A stretch of 64,000 nucleotides of DNA, taken from assembly GCA_021654635.1 (NCBI GenBank), contig AP025179.1, forward strand, positions 124,001-188,000, written 5' to 3'. The notes beneath the pieces are model-generated. The model was given only the letters and a program-made list of their open reading frames with translations. It did not search any database and was not told the DNA's origin. Position numbers and translations under genes: made by a program. The stretch is from Mycobacterium kiyosense (GTDB lineage Bacteria; Actinomycetota; Actinomycetes; Mycobacteriales; Mycobacteriaceae). Positions 9,491 to 17,692 of the stretch are shown here, piece by piece; the stretch's first letter is position 1; each line of letters starts with the position of its first letter.

Positions 9491-9749
9491 TTTCGCCCCG
9501 ACCGAAGTAGTCCCGATTGACGCCGACGTAATGCCGCCACCGGTCGGGGATCCGCTCGGCGTCGAACACGGCGTCGACCGGGCATGCTTCAACGCACGCA
9601 GCACAGTCGATGCACGAACGGGAATCGATGTACAGCTGCTCGGCGCGATCGAACTCTGGTTCGTCGGGAGTGGGGCGAATGCATCCCACCGGGCAGGCTT
9701 CCAGGCACGAATAGTCCGCGACGCAGGGTGCCGCTATGACGAACGCCAC
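9483..9749 (-). CDS. Seven-iron or 2[4Fe-4S]-type ferredoxin
   Basis: A small (~88 residue) ferredoxin with two cluster motifs: C-x5-C-x3-CP (PCVADYSCLEACP) and C-x2-C-x2-C-x3-CP (SCIDCAACVEACP). The segment CIRPTPDEPEF between them is typical of the ferredoxin domain that begins mycobacterial FprB, from memory of that family. Here that domain is a separate gene overlapping the reductase start by 8 bases (ATGGTTGA), implying translational coupling and a fixed donor-acceptor pair. I prefer GTG at 9749, preceded by GAGTGAGG. A TTG at 9773 would add eight residues. Confidence 0.85.
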   Translation of the reverse strand: MAFVIAAPCVADYSCLEACPVGCIRPTPDEPEFDRAEQLYIDSRSCIDCAACVEACPVDAVFDAERIPDRWRHYVGVNRDYFGRGENG

Positions 9750-9854
9750 GACCACCTCACTCCGAGTCGGCAAGTCGATACTCAGTTCATCGCGGAGGTT
9801 GCCGTGAAGCTATCTCCCGAAAGGGATGACTAGCTCCCCAGTTCGGCGCTCGTA

Positions 9855-10706
9855 TCAATCAGCCCAGAATTCTTCGAGCAGCTCCGCGACCTGCCGGGGT
9901 TTTCCGCGATTGTCGGCCGCGATGTGACCGATCCCCTTGAGCTCGACGCGCCTGGCCTCGGGCAGCCGCCGCATCAACGCGTCGAGTCCGCGATGGAGCG
10001 CGATGGCGCTCTTCTCCCCGCCCAGCAGCAGCACCTGCGCGCGCAATTCCTCGATTCGGGGGTTCACCAATTCCACCGACTGCAACGTCGCGATTCCATC
10101 CAAGCGCATCGTGGGTATCAGGTCGCGAAGGGAAATATCTGCCGGCCCTGAGGTTCTCGCATCGACGGCGAGCGCAATCCGCAACACGCCGGTGAGCAAC
10201 CAGGTCGGCAGCCGCTGCACCGGTGAACGGTCGCCGGTCCCTTTCAGCACGGCGACTACCGCCGCCGCCGGGCCCGAATCAGTCAAAGCCGCTTCGAATT
10301 TCGGCAGCCAGGCCGCAGGCTCGGCACCATCGATGGTCAATGGCGGCTCGTACAGCGCGAGCTTGTCCACCTCGCCGTACTGAATGGCCGTGTAGAGCGC
10401 GATGATTGCACCCGAACTCAAGCCGAATACCCGGCGGGCTCCGACCGCCCGCAACAACGCTTCCAGATCCTCACCTTCGCGTGCCAGCCCGTAGTCTGCG
10501 CCCGCCGGCACGTCCGGCCTTCGACCGCGCCGGTCCGGCACGTACACGGTGAAGCGGGAGCTCAGCATCTCGGCGAGCCGCTGAAAACTCTGCGCGGCCT
10601 GAATTCCGCCGTGCACCAGAACCACCGGTGGACCGCCGTCACCGACTATGCGGTGTTCGACCATCGTTCCGTCGGCTGATTGCACGGTGCCGTTCCGAAA
10701 GCTCAT
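9855..10706 (-). CDS. Alpha/beta hydrolase
   Basis: A 283-residue alpha/beta-hydrolase. It shows the oxyanion region VVLVHGGIQAAQSF, a nucleophile elbow GLSSGA with serine, and a late histidine in KGIGHIAADN. The acid is probably in the LLGGEKSA strand region. There is no signal peptide, so it is cytosolic. The substrate could be an ester, epoxide or C-C bond; the sequence does not decide. GGAAGGAG precedes the ATG. It lies 15 bases after an amidohydrolase gene on the same strand, so the two are likely one operon acting on the same compound. Confidence 0.85.
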   Translation of the reverse strand: MSFRNGTVQSADGTMVEHRIVGDGGPPVVLVHGGIQAAQSFQRLAEMLSSRFTVYVPDRRGRRPDVPAGADYGLAREGEDLEALLRAVGARRVFGLSSGAIIALYTAIQYGEVDKLALYEPPLTIDGAEPAAWLPKFEAALTDSGPAAAVVAVLKGTGDRSPVQRLPTWLLTGVLRIALAVDARTSGPADISLRDLIPTMRLDGIATLQSVELVNPRIEELRAQVLLLGGEKSAIALHRGLDALMRRLPEARRVELKGIGHIAADNRGKPRQVAELLEEFWAD

Positions 10707-10721
10707 AAGAAACTCCTTCCG

Positions 10722-11721
10722 TCAGAGCCGCAACAACGCTTCGACGTTGCGGTGCGCGATGTCGTGCTGTTGCTGCTCGGAAAGCCGGGACTCCACCAGG
10801 AATTCGGTGACATTGTCACGCTTGACGTAGGGGAAGTCCTCGGAGTAGACGATCCGCTCGGCGCCCAGTGCGGCGACCACATGGTCAAGCTGATGCTGAC
10901 TGAACATTCCCGACGGGGTGACCCAGATCTGCTCTCGGTAGTAATCGCTGACGTTGCGGTCATGGCCCGGGCGCACCAGTGCGAAGGTCTCGTCGAGCCG
11001 CTCGAGCCAAAATGCCATCACCTCCCCCCAGTGGCCACTGAGCAGCTTCAAGCCCGGATGACGGTCTAATGCGCCGGACAGAATGAGTCGCACGACGTGG
11101 ATGCCGGCTTCGGCGTGCCACCCGAACGCGGGCCCGGAGAACATCACCCCGGTGGCGGCGGTCCAGTCGCCGAAGTAGTAGGGCCGCGATACCTGCGGGT
11201 GCGGCAGCCCGGGGTGGACGTAGATCGGCAGGTCCAGTGCCTCGGCCGCCGCGAGGATCGGATCGAAGCGCGCGTCGTCGAGGAAGAGTCCCTCGAATGT
11301 TCCGGCGATCAACGTTCCGACGAACCCGAGGTCGCCGACGCAGCGGCGTAGTTCCTCGGCTGCTGCGGCGGGGTCGTAGAGTGGCAGGGTGGCGAAGCCA
11401 CGGAACCGGTCGGGGTGTTCGGAAATTTGTTGTGCCAGGTCATCGTTCACCTCGCGGCACAGATCAACCGACTCGGGCGCGGCCAAAGTGCTGGGACTGC
11501 CGTTGCCGTGCGAGACGACCTGTACATCGATGCCCACGGCATCCATATGCGCCAACCGATGCCCACCCAGACGGGTAGCGGCGTCGCGGTCGTCGTTGAA
11601 TAGAGAACCGAACGCGGCGAGCTCCTCCAGGGGGAAGACCGCTGGGCGGGCCACCCAGCTCCAGCACCCGGCGGCTCACCTCGGGATGCTCGAAGTGTTC
11701 CTCGACGGTGATGATTCGCAT
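10722..11721 (-). CDS. Amidohydrolase (ACMSD-like decarboxylase/hydrolase family), frameshifted
   Basis: The N-terminus MRIITVEEHFEHPEVSRRV starts at 11721 behind GAAGGAG and carries the family's first metal-binding EEH segment. The rest (HMDAVGIDVQVVSH, DLPIYVHPGLPHP, LLSGHWGE, IVYSEDFPY) lies in another frame. Removing one base from the G runs at 11644-11650 rejoins them as GGPPAVFPLEEL and gives a 332-residue protein, the usual length for amidohydrolase-2 proteins such as ACMSD and resorcylate decarboxylase. Metal ligands H (VHPG), H (GHWGE) and D (SEDFP) are intact. It precedes the alpha/beta hydrolase in a two-gene unit. Confidence 0.8.
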
Positions 11722-11851
11722 TCGTTGAGCTCCTTCGCCGTTCCCGCTGCGATAGGAACCAACGTAGCGCGGGCGTCATGGACGGCAGGGGGCGATCCCG
11801 CGGCGCGACGCCGCGAGGCCACCACCCCCCGATGGGTCTACCCGAACATCT

Positions 11852-11865
11852 CTATCGGGTGATAG
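11852..11865. promoter_or_regulatory. Short inverted repeat before aldehyde dehydrogenase gene
   Basis: CTATC-GGGT-GATAG in the 198-base divergent region between the amidohydrolase (start 11721) and the aldehyde dehydrogenase (start 11920). It could be part of an operator or overlap a promoter (GATAGT as a -10). The arms are only five bases, so chance is possible. Confidence 0.25.
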
Positions 11866-11919
11866 TCAGCACCTGCACCGACACGCTTGACTCGACCTGA
11901 CCGAGTCGAAGGAGTGACC

Positions 11920-13440
11920 GTGGCAGCCGACGTCAGGCACTACGCAATGTTCATCAACGGAAAACACGTCGACTCCGACGATGTCGACGACATCTGCGAC
12001 CCTGCGACCGAGGAAGTCGCCGCGACAATCGCCCGTGGGACTCCCGAGCATGTGGATGCGGCCGTACAAGCGGCACGCGAGGCCTTCGAGTCGGGCTCCT
12101 GGTCGCGTATGTCGCCGACCGACCGCTCGGCCGTGCTGGCGAAGATCGCAGATCGGCTCGGCGAGGAACTCGACGACCTCGTCGCATTGGAAATCCACGC
12201 CAACGGCGCAACCGTACGGCAGGCGACCGGCTTCCACATCGGCTACGCCGCGTCCCACCTGCTGTACTTCGCCGAGCTGGCCGCTAACTATCAGTGGGAA
12301 CGCCAGGTGCCGACCCAGGCCTACCCGACTTTGTCGACGAACGTGATACGCCGCGAACCACTCGGCGTCTGCGCCGCAATCGTGCCGTGGAACTTCCCTC
12401 TGCTGCTCGGTATCTGGAAGATCGGACCCGCGCTTGCCGCCGGCAACTCGGTGGTAGTCAAACCGGATGAGAAGACGCCGCTGACATTGCTGCGCCTTTG
12501 CGAGATCGCACAGGAATGCGGTGTTCCCGACGGCGTACTCAATCTGGTCACAGGTCCCGGGCCGACGGTCGGTGCCCGGCTGGCCGAGCACCCCGATGTC
12601 GACAAGGTGGCGTTCACCGGGTCCACCGCTGTCGGCCGCGAGATCATGCGACTCGCCGCGGGAACGGTCAAGAAAGTCTCCCTCGAACTGGGTGGCAAGG
12701 GCGCCCAAATCTTGTTGGAAGACGCCGATCTGGATGTCGCGATCGACGGTGCATTGTTCGGCTGCATGCTTTATTCCGGCCAGATCTGTGAGTCTGGGAC
12801 GCGGCTGCTGGTACCGGACGACATGTACGACCTCGTGGTGGACCGGCTGGTCGACCGGGCCTCGTCGTTGAAGCTGGGCGACACGACCGACTTCGACACC
12901 GATGTGGGACCGGTCATTTCGGCCAGGCAGCGCGACCGGGTGCTCGGATTCCTCGACAGCGCGCGACGTGACGGTGCGAAAGTTGTTCTAGGAGGCGGTG
13001 TCCCCGACGGGGACCGCTTCCGCAAAGGCTACTGGATCGAACCCACCATCGTCAGCGAAGTGCGCAACGACATGGAGATAGCTCGCGAAGAGATCTTCGG
13101 TCCGGTGCTGTGCGTGTTGCGCTACACCGACGAAGACGACGCGATCCGCCAGGCCAACGACTCCCAGTACGGGTTGAGCGCCGGAGTGTGGAGCACCGAC
13201 TACGAGCGTGCCGTCGAGATCGCCGGACGCCTTCGCGCAGGAACGATCTGGATCAACAACTGGCATCAGATAGATCCCGCACTACCGTTCGGGGGTTACA
13301 AGCAGAGCGGACTGGGTCGCGAACTCGGTGAGCAGTCGCTGGATGAATACACCGAAACCAAGCACGTGCACCTAGATCTCACGCAGAAAGTCGAACGCCA
13401 CATTTTCGACGCATTGCTGTCCGAGCCGCTTCGGAAGTAA
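11920..13440 (+). CDS. NAD(P)-dependent aldehyde dehydrogenase
   Basis: A 506-residue aldehyde dehydrogenase that oxidises an aldehyde to its acid. Visible family elements are the cofactor segment IVPWNFPLL with GNSVVVKP, the nucleotide-binding turn FTGSTAVGREIM, the general base in SLELGGKG and the catalytic cysteine in SGQICESGTR. The C-terminal LPFGGYKQSGLGRELG motif completes the fold. I chose GTG at 11920 because GAAGGAG ends six bases upstream; TTG at 11887 would add 11 unlikely residues. It stands before the mce operon on the same strand and could act after the alcohol dehydrogenase near the window start, which is inference. Confidence 0.9.
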   Translation: MAADVRHYAMFINGKHVDSDDVDDICDPATEEVAATIARGTPEHVDAAVQAAREAFESGSWSRMSPTDRSAVLAKIADRLGEELDDLVALEIHANGATVRQATGFHIGYAASHLLYFAELAANYQWERQVPTQAYPTLSTNVIRREPLGVCAAIVPWNFPLLLGIWKIGPALAAGNSVVVKPDEKTPLTLLRLCEIAQECGVPDGVLNLVTGPGPTVGARLAEHPDVDKVAFTGSTAVGREIMRLAAGTVKKVSLELGGKGAQILLEDADLDVAIDGALFGCMLYSGQICESGTRLLVPDDMYDLVVDRLVDRASSLKLGDTTDFDTDVGPVISARQRDRVLGFLDSARRDGAKVVLGGGVPDGDRFRKGYWIEPTIVSEVRNDMEIAREEIFGPVLCVLRYTDEDDAIRQANDSQYGLSAGVWSTDYERAVEIAGRLRAGTIWINNWHQIDPALPFGGYKQSGLGRELGEQSLDEYTETKHVHLDLTQKVERHIFDALLSEPLRK

Positions 13441-13526
13441 GCAGACCGCAATGACACGTCGCCGTCGGCTATCACTGCCGCGCCACCGTTCACCCGACCG
13501 AGTGACCTGAGACTGAGGGAGCAAAC

Positions 13527-13616
13527 GTGGCATCCGCGCTTTGTCGTTCTGCCATCGGCGAGCTTCACGCCAACGGCGACAACGGGTTCCAGACGGAAGC
13601 CGGGTCATGCTGTTGA
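13527..13616 (+). CDS. Possible 29-residue upstream peptide overlapping yrbEA start
   Basis: A GTG-started ORF beginning MASALCRSAIGEL sits behind a better Shine-Dalgarno (GAGGGAG, six bases away) than yrbEA has itself, and ends with TGA ten bases inside yrbEA. It could couple translation of the mce operon. It does not join yrbEA in frame by a single insertion like those seen elsewhere. No known family is recognised; it may be chance. Confidence 0.3.
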   Translation: MASALCRSAIGELHANGDNGFQTEAGSCC

Positions 13617-14380
13617 GCGTCGCTCCGGTCGCCAAGCCGGTCCGCGCACTGGGCGGATTCTTCGGCATGACGCTGGATGTCTTCGTGGAACTGTTCACCT
13701 CGCCACTGGCGTGGCGAGAATACCTTTTTCAGTCGTGGTTCGTGGCGCGAGTATCGGTGTTGCCGGCCGTCCTGATGATCATTCCCTACGCACTGATCAA
13801 CACCTTCATCTTCAACATCTTGCTGAGCGAGTTCGGTGCCGCCGACTTCTCCGGAGCCGGTGCGGCATTCTTCAACGTGAATCAGATCGGACCGCTGGTA
13901 ACGGTATTGGTGACTGCCGGCGCCAGCGCCACCGCGATGTGTGCCGACCTCGGCGCCCGCACCATCCGGGAAGAACTCGATGCGCAGCGGGTCATGGGTA
14001 TCGACCCCATTCAGTCCCTGGTGATTCCGCGGGTGCTGGCCGCGACGACGGTGTCCGTGGCGCTGATGGGACTTGTGGTGCTCGTCGGAATGGTGGCCTC
14101 GTTCCTGTTCTGCGTGTTCGCGCTACACGTGTCAGCCGGCGTCTTCGTCGCGGGCATGACGGTGGTGACCGGACTCGGCGACGTAGTGGTCTCCGTCGTC
14201 AAGGCATTTCTGTTCGGCCTCGGCTCGGGCCTGATCGCTTGCTACAAGGGAATTTCAGTCGGTGGCGGCCCGGCCGGCGTCGGTAATGCGGTCAACGAAA
14301 CCGTGGTGTTCTCCTTCATGGTGCTGTTCACCATCAACATCATCGTCACTGCGGTCGGCGTCCAATTCACGTTGCGATGA
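13607..14380 (+). CDS. yrbEA: YrbEA / MlaE-type permease of the mce operon
   Basis: A 257-residue integral membrane permease of the MlaE family, with five to six hydrophobic segments. The conserved core TREELDAQRVMGIDPIQSLVIPR reads here as IREELDAQRVMGIDP. YrbE proteins form the inner-membrane channel of Mce lipid importers and are driven by the MceG ATPase encoded elsewhere. I chose ATG at 13607, giving MLLSVAPVAKPVRALGGFFG, because YrbEA proteins usually start shortly before the GGFF segment; 22 residues could be added upstream from 13541. It heads a tight operon with yrbEB 13 bases on. The start resembles Mce3/Mce4-type YrbEA, but I do not assign a number. Confidence 0.92.
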   Translation: MLLSVAPVAKPVRALGGFFGMTLDVFVELFTSPLAWREYLFQSWFVARVSVLPAVLMIIPYALINTFIFNILLSEFGAADFSGAGAAFFNVNQIGPLVTVLVTAGASATAMCADLGARTIREELDAQRVMGIDPIQSLVIPRVLAATTVSVALMGLVVLVGMVASFLFCVFALHVSAGVFVAGMTVVTGLGDVVVSVVKAFLFGLGSGLIACYKGISVGGGPAGVGNAVNETVVFSFMVLFTINIIVTAVGVQFTLR

Positions 14381-14393
14381 GGCAGGACGAGAC

Positions 14394-15260
14394 ATGACAC
14401 ATTCGTCGACCGGACCAAGCCCAGCGGCACGATTTCCGCGCGTGGCGCGGGCGGCGGACAAACTCGTCGGTGAGTGGGACCGCGTCGGTGACCAAACTCG
14501 CTTCTACGTCCTCACACTCGCCCGCATCCCGGACGCGGTTCTGCACTATCGGCCGGAGTTGTTGCGTTTGATTGCCCAAATGGGTTTGGGGTCAGGGGCT
14601 CTCGCGGCAGTCGGTGGGACGGTCGTCATCGTCGGATTCATGACGATGACCACCGGTGCGGTGGTGGCCGCGCAGGGCTACACGCAGTTCCAATCGGTGG
14701 GAGTCGAGGCCTTCACCGGTTTCGCCTCGGCCTTCTTCATCCCCCGGCTGATCGTGCCCGGTACGGCCCAGGTGACGCTGACCGCCACCGTCGGCGCCGG
14801 TGCCACCGCCCAGATGGGTGCCATGAAGATCAACGAGGAAATCGACGCGCTGGAGGTCATCGGAATCCGCAGTGTCACATATCTGGCCGCAACTCGGGTG
14901 GTCGCCGGAACCGTCGTGGTGATCCCGCTGTATGCCGTGGCGCTGATGACGGGCTTCCTGGCCGCGCGGTTCGGCACCACGGCCATCTACGGACAGGCGG
15001 TGGGCGTGTACGACCATTACTTCAACACGTTCCTCAACACCACCGACCTGGTGTGGTCCTTCCTGCAGACCATCCTGATGATCGTCGTCGTGATGCTGGT
15101 GTGCACCTACTACGGCTACACCGCCGGGGGCGGTCCCGCCGGGGTGGGGGAGGCCGTCGGTCGCGCGGTACGTGCCTCGATGGTCGTCGGCGCCATTGTG
15201 TTGGTGGCCGTCACCCTTGCCGTGTACGGGCAGTCTGGCAACTTCCATCTGGCGGGATGA
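14394..15260 (+). CDS. yrbEB: YrbEB / MlaE-type permease of the mce operon
   Basis: The partner permease, 288 residues, with a charged N-terminal ~60 residues followed by MlaE membrane segments. The cytoplasmic coupling segment NEEIDALEVIGIRSVTYLAATR is the part thought to contact the ATPase. The glycine-rich YYGYTAGGGPAGVGEAVG loop near the C-terminus is also typical. ATG at 14394 is the first in-frame start after yrbEA stops. Its TGA lies 4 bases before mceA begins. YrbEA and YrbEB are expected to form a heterodimeric channel. Confidence 0.92.
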   Translation: MTHSSTGPSPAARFPRVARAADKLVGEWDRVGDQTRFYVLTLARIPDAVLHYRPELLRLIAQMGLGSGALAAVGGTVVIVGFMTMTTGAVVAAQGYTQFQSVGVEAFTGFASAFFIPRLIVPGTAQVTLTATVGAGATAQMGAMKINEEIDALEVIGIRSVTYLAATRVVAGTVVVIPLYAVALMTGFLAARFGTTAIYGQAVGVYDHYFNTFLNTTDLVWSFLQTILMIVVVMLVCTYYGYTAGGGPAGVGEAVGRAVRASMVVGAIVLVAVTLAVYGQSGNFHLAG

Positions 15261-15264
15261 CGGC

Positions 15265-16626
15265 ATGAACCCCCTGCACAGAGAGCAACGCATCCCCACC
15301 CGTTGGTGGCCGTTGTTCCTGCTGCTCCTGGTCGCGGTCCTGGCCTTGTCGACTGCGGCAGCATTTCGCGGCACGTTCCGCTCGGTGGTGCCGGTGACCC
15401 TCGCTTCTGACCGCTCGGGATTGGTGCTGGAGACGGGCGCGAAGGTGAAACTGCGTGGCGTCGAGGTTGGCCGGGTCAGCCAGATCAGCGGGGGTGGGCA
15501 GGGTGGTGCTCGGATAAAGCTGGATATCGACTCGGATCAGATCCGTTACATCCCAGCGAATGTCGAGGCCAAGATCGCGGTCACCACCGTATTCGGCGCC
15601 AAATTCGTCGAGCTCGTCTATCCGGAACACCCCAGCGCACAACGGTTGCGGGGCGGCGCTGTGCTGCGGTCCACCAACGTCACGACGGAAGTCAACACCG
15701 TTTTCGAGAACGTCGTCGAACTGCTCAAAATGGTGGACCCGGTCAAGCTCAACGCAGTTCTGACCGCCGTGGCCGACGCGGTGCGCGGCAGAGGTGAACG
15801 GATCGGCCGGGCCACCACGGACCTCACCGAGGTGCTCACCGCGCTCAATGCCCGAAAGGACCTGTTCCGGGCCGACCTCAGGGCCTTGCAGGCCGGCAGC
15901 GACACCTACACCGCTGCGGCGAAGAACATCGTCTCCATCCTCGATGCGGCTGCCACCACCAGCACCACCGTGGTGGACCACAAAGCGGACCTGGACCGGT
16001 TGCTGCTCAACACCATTGGCTTCACGAAGGACGGCACCACCCTGTTGGCCACCAGTAAGGACAACCTGATCGGCGTGATCGACAGCCTCGAGCCGACCAC
16101 GCGACTGCTCGAGATGTACAGCCCCAGCTACGCGTGCACACTGCAGGGCGCGCAATGGGTCATCGACAACGGCAAGGGCATTTTCGGTGGGAACGGGCGA
16201 AGCTTCGTCGTCGACGTCGCTCTGCTGCTGGGCAACGACCCGTACATGTATCCCGACAACTTGCCGACCGTCGCCGCCAAGGGCGGACCCGGCGGAAGGC
16301 CAGGATGCGGATCCCTGCCCGACGCAACCAAGAACTTCCCGGTGCGCCAATTGATCACCAATACCGGGTGGGGCACCGGGCTCGACATCCGCCCGAATCC
16401 GGGCATCGGACGACCCTGCTGGGCCAATTACTTTCCCGTCACCCGGGGCATACCGGAGCCGCCGAGCATCCGTCAGTGTCTCCCAGGACCGGCGCCGGGG
16501 CCCGAACCCTATCCGGGAGCCCCGCCCTACGGGGCTGCGCTGTACGGGCCCGGAGGCGTTCCGTTGTGGCCCGGAGTTCCGCCCGCGGATGCCGCCGCGG
16601 CCCCCGGATCGGGCGGTGCGTCGTGA
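15265..16626 (+). CDS. mceA: Mce family protein MceA
   Basis: A 453-residue Mce protein. One membrane segment (WWPLFLLLLVAVLALSTAAA, residues ~12-32) anchors it, and an MlaD domain follows (LVLETGAKVKLRGVEVGRVS). A long helical region spans roughly 130-290. The C-terminus is Pro/Gly/Ala-rich, as in other MceA proteins. Six Mce proteins are thought to assemble into a tube that carries lipid through the periplasm to the YrbE channel. The start at 15265 follows the yrbEB stop by 4 bases. Confidence 0.9.
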   Translation: MNPLHREQRIPTRWWPLFLLLLVAVLALSTAAAFRGTFRSVVPVTLASDRSGLVLETGAKVKLRGVEVGRVSQISGGGQGGARIKLDIDSDQIRYIPANVEAKIAVTTVFGAKFVELVYPEHPSAQRLRGGAVLRSTNVTTEVNTVFENVVELLKMVDPVKLNAVLTAVADAVRGRGERIGRATTDLTEVLTALNARKDLFRADLRALQAGSDTYTAAAKNIVSILDAAATTSTTVVDHKADLDRLLLNTIGFTKDGTTLLATSKDNLIGVIDSLEPTTRLLEMYSPSYACTLQGAQWVIDNGKGIFGGNGRSFVVDVALLLGNDPYMYPDNLPTVAAKGGPGGRPGCGSLPDATKNFPVRQLITNTGWGTGLDIRPNPGIGRPCWANYFPVTRGIPEPPSIRQCLPGPAPGPEPYPGAPPYGAALYGPGGVPLWPGVPPADAAAAPGSGGAS

Positions 16627-16660
16627 TGCCACACGTCTCGCGCGACACAGGAGGACGCCC

Positions 16661-17692
16661 GTGACCAAGAATCTCACCGGAACCGTCTGGCGCCTGGGGA
16701 TTTTCATGATGGTCTGTGCACTGGCCCTGGCCGCGACGGTGGTGGTGTTCGCGCAGCTCCGGTTCGGCGCACGCGCGCAAACGTACACAGCCCAGTTCAC
16801 CAATGTGTCCGGGCTGCGGGCCGGCGACATGGTCCGGGTGGCCGGCGTCGAGGTCGGCAAGGTCAAGGCGATCGCCGTCAATCGCGACGCCACAGTTCGC
16901 GTCGAGTTCAGTGCCGACCGGGCCGCGACGCTGACGGAGGGCACTCGCGCCGAAGTCCGTTATGACGACCTCATCGGCGGACGCTACCTGGCGCTGGTGC
17001 CAGGCTCAGGCAACCCGAAAGTGCTCCGGCCCGGCCAAACGATCCCCCTGGACCGCACTCAGCCGGCGCTGGACCTCGATTCGGTGACCGGTGGTTTCCG
17101 GCCACTCTTCCGCGCGCTGAGTCCGCAGCAGATCAACGACCTCAGCGGCCAACTGCTGCAGGCCTTTCAAGGCCAGGGCCCCGCTATCGGCTCCTTCCTC
17201 AGTGAAGCCGCCGCGGTCACCAACACCCTGGCCGATCGAGACGTGTTGATCGGCCAGGTGGTCAACAACCTCAACGCGGTCCTTGGTTCGCTGGGCCGGC
17301 AAAGTGGACAACTGGACCGGGCCGTGACCAACCTGGCGGACCTCGTCCATGCCCTCGCGGAACGCAAGTCGGACATCGTCAACGCCGTCGCCTACACCAA
17401 CGCAGCCACCGGATCGGTTGCCGAACTGCTGCACCAGATCCGGCCGCCGACCCGACAGGTGCTACGCGAAACCGACCGCGTCGCAGCTAATGTGCTGCGC
17501 GACCACGAGTATTTCGATCAAATACTCAACACGCTGCCGGACAGCTACCGGATGCTCAACCGCCAAGGTATCTACGGCGACTATTTCAGCTTCTACTTCT
17601 GCGACGTCGTGCTCAAGCTGAACGGCAAAGGCGGCCAACCGGTCTACGTCAAGGTCGCGGGACAGAGCAGCGGGCGGTGCACACCAAGATGA
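16661..17692 (+). CDS. mceB: Mce family protein MceB
   Basis: 343 residues: an N-terminal membrane anchor (LGIFMMVCALALAATVVVF), an MlaD domain (VSGLRAGDMVRVAGVEVGKVKAI) and a helical barrel-forming region, ending with the cysteine-containing YFSFYFCDVVLKLNGKG block usual for MceB. GTG at 16661 is preceded by GGAGG, which decides the start; an in-frame upstream extension to 16589 would lie inside mceA. The stop overlaps the next start as ATGA. Confidence 0.9.
   Translation: MTKNLTGTVWRLGIFMMVCALALAATVVVFAQLRFGARAQTYTAQFTNVSGLRAGDMVRVAGVEVGKVKAIAVNRDATVRVEFSADRAATLTEGTRAEVRYDDLIGGRYLALVPGSGNPKVLRPGQTIPLDRTQPALDLDSVTGGFRPLFRALSPQQINDLSGQLLQAFQGQGPAIGSFLSEAAAVTNTLADRDVLIGQVVNNLNAVLGSLGRQSGQLDRAVTNLADLVHALAERKSDIVNAVAYTNAATGSVAELLHQIRPPTRQVLRETDRVAANVLRDHEYFDQILNTLPDSYRMLNRQGIYGDYFSFYFCDVVLKLNGKGGQPVYVKVAGQSSGRCTPR

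Noticed and set aside
13527..14380. yrbEA as a frameshifted longer gene starting at GTG 13527
   Set aside because: Joining the frames would need a one-base loss or two insertions, unlike the single insertions elsewhere, and YrbEA already has its normal N-terminus.
15211..16944. 577-codon minus-strand ORF across mceA/mceB
   Set aside because: Antisense shadow of two clear Mce genes; low-complexity translation without domains.
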